From: Ramlibacter ginsenosidimutans
GTDB taxonomy: Bacteria; Pseudomonadota; Gammaproteobacteria; Burkholderiales; Burkholderiaceae_C
DNA length: 64,000 nt
Assembly: GCF_042678185.1 (NCBI RefSeq)
Contig: NZ_JBHUDQ010000025.1
Direction: 5' to 3' (one strand)
Under the pieces are notes generated by a model. It saw nothing but the letters and a program-made list of their open reading frames with translations. It was not told where the DNA came from and made no database searches. This document shows positions 60,943-64,000 of the stretch, piece after piece. Made by a program: the position numbers and the translations under genes. Position 1 is the stretch's first letter; the number at the start of each line of letters is the position of its first letter.

Positions 60943-61665
60943 ATGATGGTGCACCAGGAAAGCGAAGCGGCCGGTGTGTTGCCCGCACCGGGCGGGTGGC
61001 GAAGCGCCGTGGCGGACGTGTCCTCGGACCAGCGGGCGTTCAAGAACGTCCCGTGGGGCAAGCCGATGATGTGGATCTTCCTGCTCAGCGACACCTTCAT
61101 TTTCGGCAGTTTCCTCATCTCGTACATGACCGTGCGCATGTCCACCACGGTTCGCTGGCCCAATCCGAGCGAGGTCTTCTCGCTGACGCTGTTCGGCAGG
61201 AGCGTCCCGCTGCTGCTGATCGCGATCATGACCTTCGTCCTGATCACCAGCAGCGGCACGATGGCCCTGGCGGTCAACTTCGGCTACCGGCGCGACCGCA
61301 GGACGACAGCCATCCTGCTGCTGGCCACGGCGGCGCTGGGCGCCACCTTCGTCGGCATGCAGGCGTTCGAATGGTCCAAGCTGATCCATGAAGGCGTCAG
61401 GCCCTGGGGCAACCCCTGGGGCGCGGCGCAGTTCGGATCCGCGTTCTTCATGATCACCGGCTTCCACGGCACGCACGTGACCATCGGCGTGATCTTCCTG
61501 GTCATCGTCGCGGTCAAGGTGCTGCGCGGCGACCTCGAACAGCAGCGAGCGGGCTTCCTGACCGGGCGCAGGGGCAACTACGAGATCGTCGAGATCCTGG
61601 GCCTGTACTGGCACTTCGTGGACCTGGTCTGGGTGTTCATCTTCGCGTTCTTCTATCTCTGGTAG
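60943..61665 (+). CDS. coxP: Second cytochrome c oxidase subunit III-like protein (CoxP-like)
   Basis: The protein has 240 residues and five to six helices: WGKPMMWIFLLSDTFIFGSFL, FEWSKLIHEGV, FHGTHVTIGVIFLVIVA and EILGLYWHFVDLVWVFIFAFFYLW are clear subunit III signatures. Tandem ATGs at 60943 and 60946. Two subunit III genes in one operon is the coxO-coxP arrangement. The upstream frame is a shadow. Confidence 0.9.
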   Translation: MMVHQESEAAGVLPAPGGWRSAVADVSSDQRAFKNVPWGKPMMWIFLLSDTFIFGSFLISYMTVRMSTTVRWPNPSEVFSLTLFGRSVPLLLIAIMTFVLITSSGTMALAVNFGYRRDRRTTAILLLATAALGATFVGMQAFEWSKLIHEGVRPWGNPWGAAQFGSAFFMITGFHGTHVTIGVIFLVIVAVKVLRGDLEQQRAGFLTGRRGNYEIVEILGLYWHFVDLVWVFIFAFFYLW

Positions 61666-61676
61666 CAGGGGCAGCC

Positions 61677-62069
61677 ATGGACCACGCAGAGCATCATCCG
61701 GTCGCCGCGGGGGAGCAGCCCGCCGCGCAGGCACACGGCCAGCAGCATCCGCTGGGCATCTACTTCAAGATCTGGGCGCTGCTGTTCGTACTGAGCGCGA
61801 TGTCGTACTCGGTCGACTACTTCCACGCGCAAGGGCTGCTGCGATGGTCGCTGATCATCATCTTCATGCTGCTCAAGGCGGGCCTGATCGTCGCGGTCTT
61901 CATGCACATGCTGTGGGAGCGGCTGGCGCTGGTGTATGCCATCGTGATCCCGCCCTTGCTGCTGGTCACGCTGGTGGCGATAGGCGCACTCGAGGCCAAC
62001 TACACCTGGCTCACGCGCGGCGCCTTCTTCACCCCCGAGGCACAGCAGCCGGCGGCGCCTTCGCACTAG
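61677..62069 (+). CDS. Cytochrome c oxidase subunit IV-like protein
   Basis: The protein has 130 residues with a His-rich N-terminus (MDHAEHHPVAAGEQ). It has three membrane helices (about 28-48, 56-76 and 83-105), with VDYFHAQGLLRWSLIIIFMLLKAGLIVAVFMHM like bacterial CtaF/CoxD subunit IV. It begins 12 bases after coxP. Supports assembly and stability of the oxidase. Confidence 0.8.
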   Translation: MDHAEHHPVAAGEQPAAQAHGQQHPLGIYFKIWALLFVLSAMSYSVDYFHAQGLLRWSLIIIFMLLKAGLIVAVFMHMLWERLALVYAIVIPPLLLVTLVAIGALEANYTWLTRGAFFTPEAQQPAAPSH

Positions 62070-62078
62070 GAGCCGGCC

Positions 62079-62591
62079 GTGCGCAGGCGCGTCTACTGGC
62101 TGCTGCCCAACCTCGCCAGCGCGCTGGCCACGATGCACGACCTGCTGCTGGCCGGTGTCGACGTGCACCGGATGCATTTCATGGCCCGCGAGGATTGCGA
62201 CCTGTCCGGCCTGCATGCCGCCAACGTGCTGCAAACCTCCGACGTGATCCGCTCGGCCGAAGCCGGTTCGGTCATCGGGGCCGCCGTGGGCGGCCTGCTG
62301 GGCGCGCTGGTCGCGGGCATCTTTCCAGCCCCCGACGGCGCGCCGCAATGGAGCCTCGTGCCCGCGCTGGTCATCGCCGGTGCGCTGGTCGACGCATGGA
62401 CTTCGAGCATGATCGGAATCTCCGTGCCGAACAAGTGCCTGGAACGCTTCGCGGCCCACATCGCGCAAGGGCGCATCTTGCTGATGCTGGATGTGCCGCT
62501 GCAGCGTGTGGCGGACATCGAGGCGCGGATGCGGGAGTTGCACCCGGAGGCGCTGCTGGACCGCGGCGAGGTGGAGCTTGTGTTTCGGTGA
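62079..62591 (+). CDS. DUF1269-like membrane-associated stress protein
   Basis: The protein has 170 residues. A hydrophobic glycine-zipper-like segment (GSVIGAAVGGLLGALVAGIF, about 64-84) lies between alpha/beta parts beginning RVYWLLPNLASALATMHDLL. This is the layout of DUF1269 proteins, found with general-stress genes. GTG 62079 lies 10 bases after the subunit IV stop, so it may be in the cox operon. Confidence 0.65.
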   Translation: MRRRVYWLLPNLASALATMHDLLLAGVDVHRMHFMAREDCDLSGLHAANVLQTSDVIRSAEAGSVIGAAVGGLLGALVAGIFPAPDGAPQWSLVPALVIAGALVDAWTSSMIGISVPNKCLERFAAHIAQGRILLMLDVPLQRVADIEARMRELHPEALLDRGEVELVFR

Positions 62592-62837
62592 GCACGGCGG
62601 CCAGGGCCTTGCGCGATGAACCAACCGCGTCATGGATGCGGGCCGCTCTTGCCGGTCAGCTTTCCGATGTGGAGAGCCGATCCAGACTAGGTGGGACTTT
62701 CTCGCCGCTCTGCACGCTTTCAGTACACGGTCACGCACGCTGGCCCACGCCGCGACGCTGTTGGGGTGCCTTCCGCACCTGCGCCTGATACGATACTGCC
62801 GAGGTGTTTATCGGACCGTGCCCGCGGCGGGTTTCTG

Positions 62838-63152
62838 ATGGTTTTCACGTACGAGCAGAGCGACAACTTCCACGTCTTCAACGCCATCTCCCTGGCCAAG
62901 GGGCATCGGATCGACCCGGACGAGATCCGGCAGATGGTTGGCTACTGCCAGCGCAACATGGGGGGCGCCAGCCCGAAAACCTGGACGTACCGGGTCGATC
63001 GCAAGCAGCAACTGGAACTGCAGGACGGCCAGTTCGTCCTGGCGCAGGACTGCCAGGAGCTTTACCGCTTCCAGGTGACCATCTTCGACGACCGGTTCGC
63101 CTGCGAGTTCAAGGGCGAATGGATGCCGGGCGAGGTCCCCGCCGCGGATTGA
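62838..63152 (+). CDS. Small soluble protein, unknown
   Basis: The protein has 104 residues. Sequence MVFTYEQSDNFHVFNAISLA suggests an alpha/beta fold. It has two Cys and no membrane segment. ATG 62838 follows GCGGCGGG. The frame open upstream to 62691 has no homology. No family recognised. It lies between stress-type genes. Confidence 0.55.
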   Translation: MVFTYEQSDNFHVFNAISLAKGHRIDPDEIRQMVGYCQRNMGGASPKTWTYRVDRKQQLELQDGQFVLAQDCQELYRFQVTIFDDRFACEFKGEWMPGEVPAAD

Positions 63153-63276
63153 CCGGCGGCCACGGGTTCGCCGGCCGCAAGCCAGCCCCGCCCCGGCGCG
63201 TATCTGCGCATGAAACTGCAACACGGTCCACCGGCCGTCTCCTATAACTGCCTGAACGCTTTTCAGGAGAGCGGGC

Positions 63277-63702
63277 ATGTTCAAGTTCGTCATTGCGGTG
63301 GACGGCTCGGAGTTCTCGGATCGCGCCATCCAGGCGGCCGCGCGGCTCACCAAGGCCGGTCCCGAGGTGGAGGCGGTGATCGTCAACGTACGCGACGATC
63401 CGCGCGCCCTGGGCTCCGATGACCGTGAAAGCCTCGAGCGCTTCGACCAGGACCAGCGTCGCCGTCAGGACGAGGTGCTGCTGGCCGCCGACAAGCTGGC
63501 CCGGTCCGCCGGCCTGAAGGTCGTGCTGCGTGCGGCGATGGGCTTGCCGGCTTCCGAGATCGTGCGCGCGGCCGAGGACACCAAGGCCGATGCCATCGCC
63601 ATGGGCGTGCGCGGCATGGGCCCGTCCGGCGGGCCCTTGATCGGCCCGGTGACGCACCGGGTGCTGCACCAGGCCAACGTGCCGGTGCTCCTGAGCAAGT
63701 AG
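63277..63702 (+). CDS. Universal stress protein (UspA family)
   Basis: The protein has 141 residues with the UspA fold: MFKFVIAVDGSEFSDRAIQAA at the start and GVRGMGPSGGPLIGPVTHRVLHQANVPVLLSK at the end. The latter carries the G-x2-G-x9-G-S/T-like ATP-binding loop in a slightly altered form (GMGPSGG). A dimeric cytoplasmic stress protein. GGAGAGC ribosome site at about 63266. Confidence 0.93.
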   Translation: MFKFVIAVDGSEFSDRAIQAAARLTKAGPEVEAVIVNVRDDPRALGSDDRESLERFDQDQRRRQDEVLLAADKLARSAGLKVVLRAAMGLPASEIVRAAEDTKADAIAMGVRGMGPSGGPLIGPVTHRVLHQANVPVLLSK

Positions 63703-63763
63703 CGGGGGCCGGCGATGGTCACGCACGGACTGCTTGTCCGCCTGGAAGCCCCTGGACAGCAGC

Positions 63764-64000
63764 TCAGGCCGACACCTGCCCGACCCGCACCAGATGCCGG
63801 TAGCGGAGGTTGAGCAGTACATAGCAGATCATGGTCGCCGTCATGCCCACCAGCATGCCCCCGAGCCCGAGCGGCAACATCAGCACGAGGGCCGTCAGGG
63901 CGAACACGGCCGCGGTGTTGGACAGCAGGTAGGGGCGCAGCTCGGGCACCTCCATGTAGTAGCCGTACTGCTTGCCCAGGAAGAACAGCACCGTGCCGGC
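63764..64000 (-). CDS. C-terminal part of an integral membrane protein, 5' end outside window
   Basis: The minus-strand frame enters from beyond 64000 and ends at 63764, giving 78 visible residues. Two membrane helices are visible (about LLSNTAAVFALTALVLMLPLG and GGMLVGMTATMICYVLLNLRY), then a short basic tail. The layout resembles the end of a multi-pass flippase or exporter. The family cannot be set from this fragment. It is convergent with the UspA gene. Confidence 0.6.
   Translation of the reverse strand, partial: AGTVLFFLGKQYGYYMEVPELRPYLLSNTAAVFALTALVLMLPLGLGGMLVGMTATMICYVLLNLRYRHLVRVGQVSA

Overview
The window is a GC-rich (roughly two-thirds G+C) chromosomal segment of a betaproteobacterium, most likely a Burkholderiales/Comamonadaceae-type organism (Ramlibacter/Variovorax-like). 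I infer this from the gene orders cysS-alkA-like-accA-tilS-lysC and tig-clpP-clpX-lon, the many TctC/TAXI/Liv-type uptake systems, and the style of the intergenic repeats. No search was run. No insertion sequence, prophage, CRISPR array or rRNA was seen.

Layout. 1-6.3 kb: a truncated TPR protein gene, then cysS, a 3-methyladenine-type DNA glycosylase, accA, tilS and lysC. 6.4-12.4 kb: a six-gene type IV pilus operon on the minus strand (fimT, pilV, pilW, pilX, pilY1, pilE), with stop/start overlaps between its first four genes. 12.7-13.3 kb: tRNA-Ser(GCT) and two small ORFs around a bidirectional terminator. 13.4-20.4 kb: TRAP-TAXI uptake genes, hslR, a TctE/TctD-like two-component system and a divergent TctC-like receptor. 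20.5-28.1 kb: a PAS/AAA+/Fis sigma54 activator followed by a Liv-type ABC uptake operon and an alpha/beta hydrolase. A well-formed -24/-12 promoter and palindromic upstream sites lie between activator and operon. 28.1-33.0 kb: hemH, a HAD phosphatase and hpnE-hpnD-hpnC (squalene synthesis). 33.1-37.4 kb: an RND efflux pair. 37.7-44.6 kb: tRNA-Leu(TAG), tig, clpP, clpX, lon and a tRNA-Gly/Cys/Gly/Leu cluster.

44.6-48.1 kb is the most distinctive part. A 66-residue, 15-cysteine metallothionein-like gene, an AraC-type regulator, a di-haem cytochrome c peroxidase and a fused DUF3703 plus YtkA-like protein lie together. The metallothionein gene and the fusion/peroxidase operon have the same promoter architecture: an 18-bp identical block, an inverted TTGAAC/GTTCAA pair exactly 26 bp apart, and a matching AARAAT -10-like element 20 bp further on. 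I infer a small AraC-controlled metal/redox stress regulon not described as a unit to my knowledge.

48.2-55.4 kb: an L,D-transpeptidase, an OxlT-like MFS carrier, small hypothetical genes, murI, class I fumarase and a secreted formylglycine-generating-enzyme-like protein. 55.8-64 kb: a zinc-ribbon membrane protein preceded by a coupled small ORF, a hypothetical gene, and a coxMNOP-like alternative cytochrome oxidase operon whose subunit II carries two fused cytochrome c domains. It ends with stress-type genes (DUF1269-like, UspA) and the 3' end of a membrane protein gene.

Positions of promoters, operators and hairpins come from reading the sequence by eye. Functions are from recognisable motifs, and the regulatory assignments are inference.
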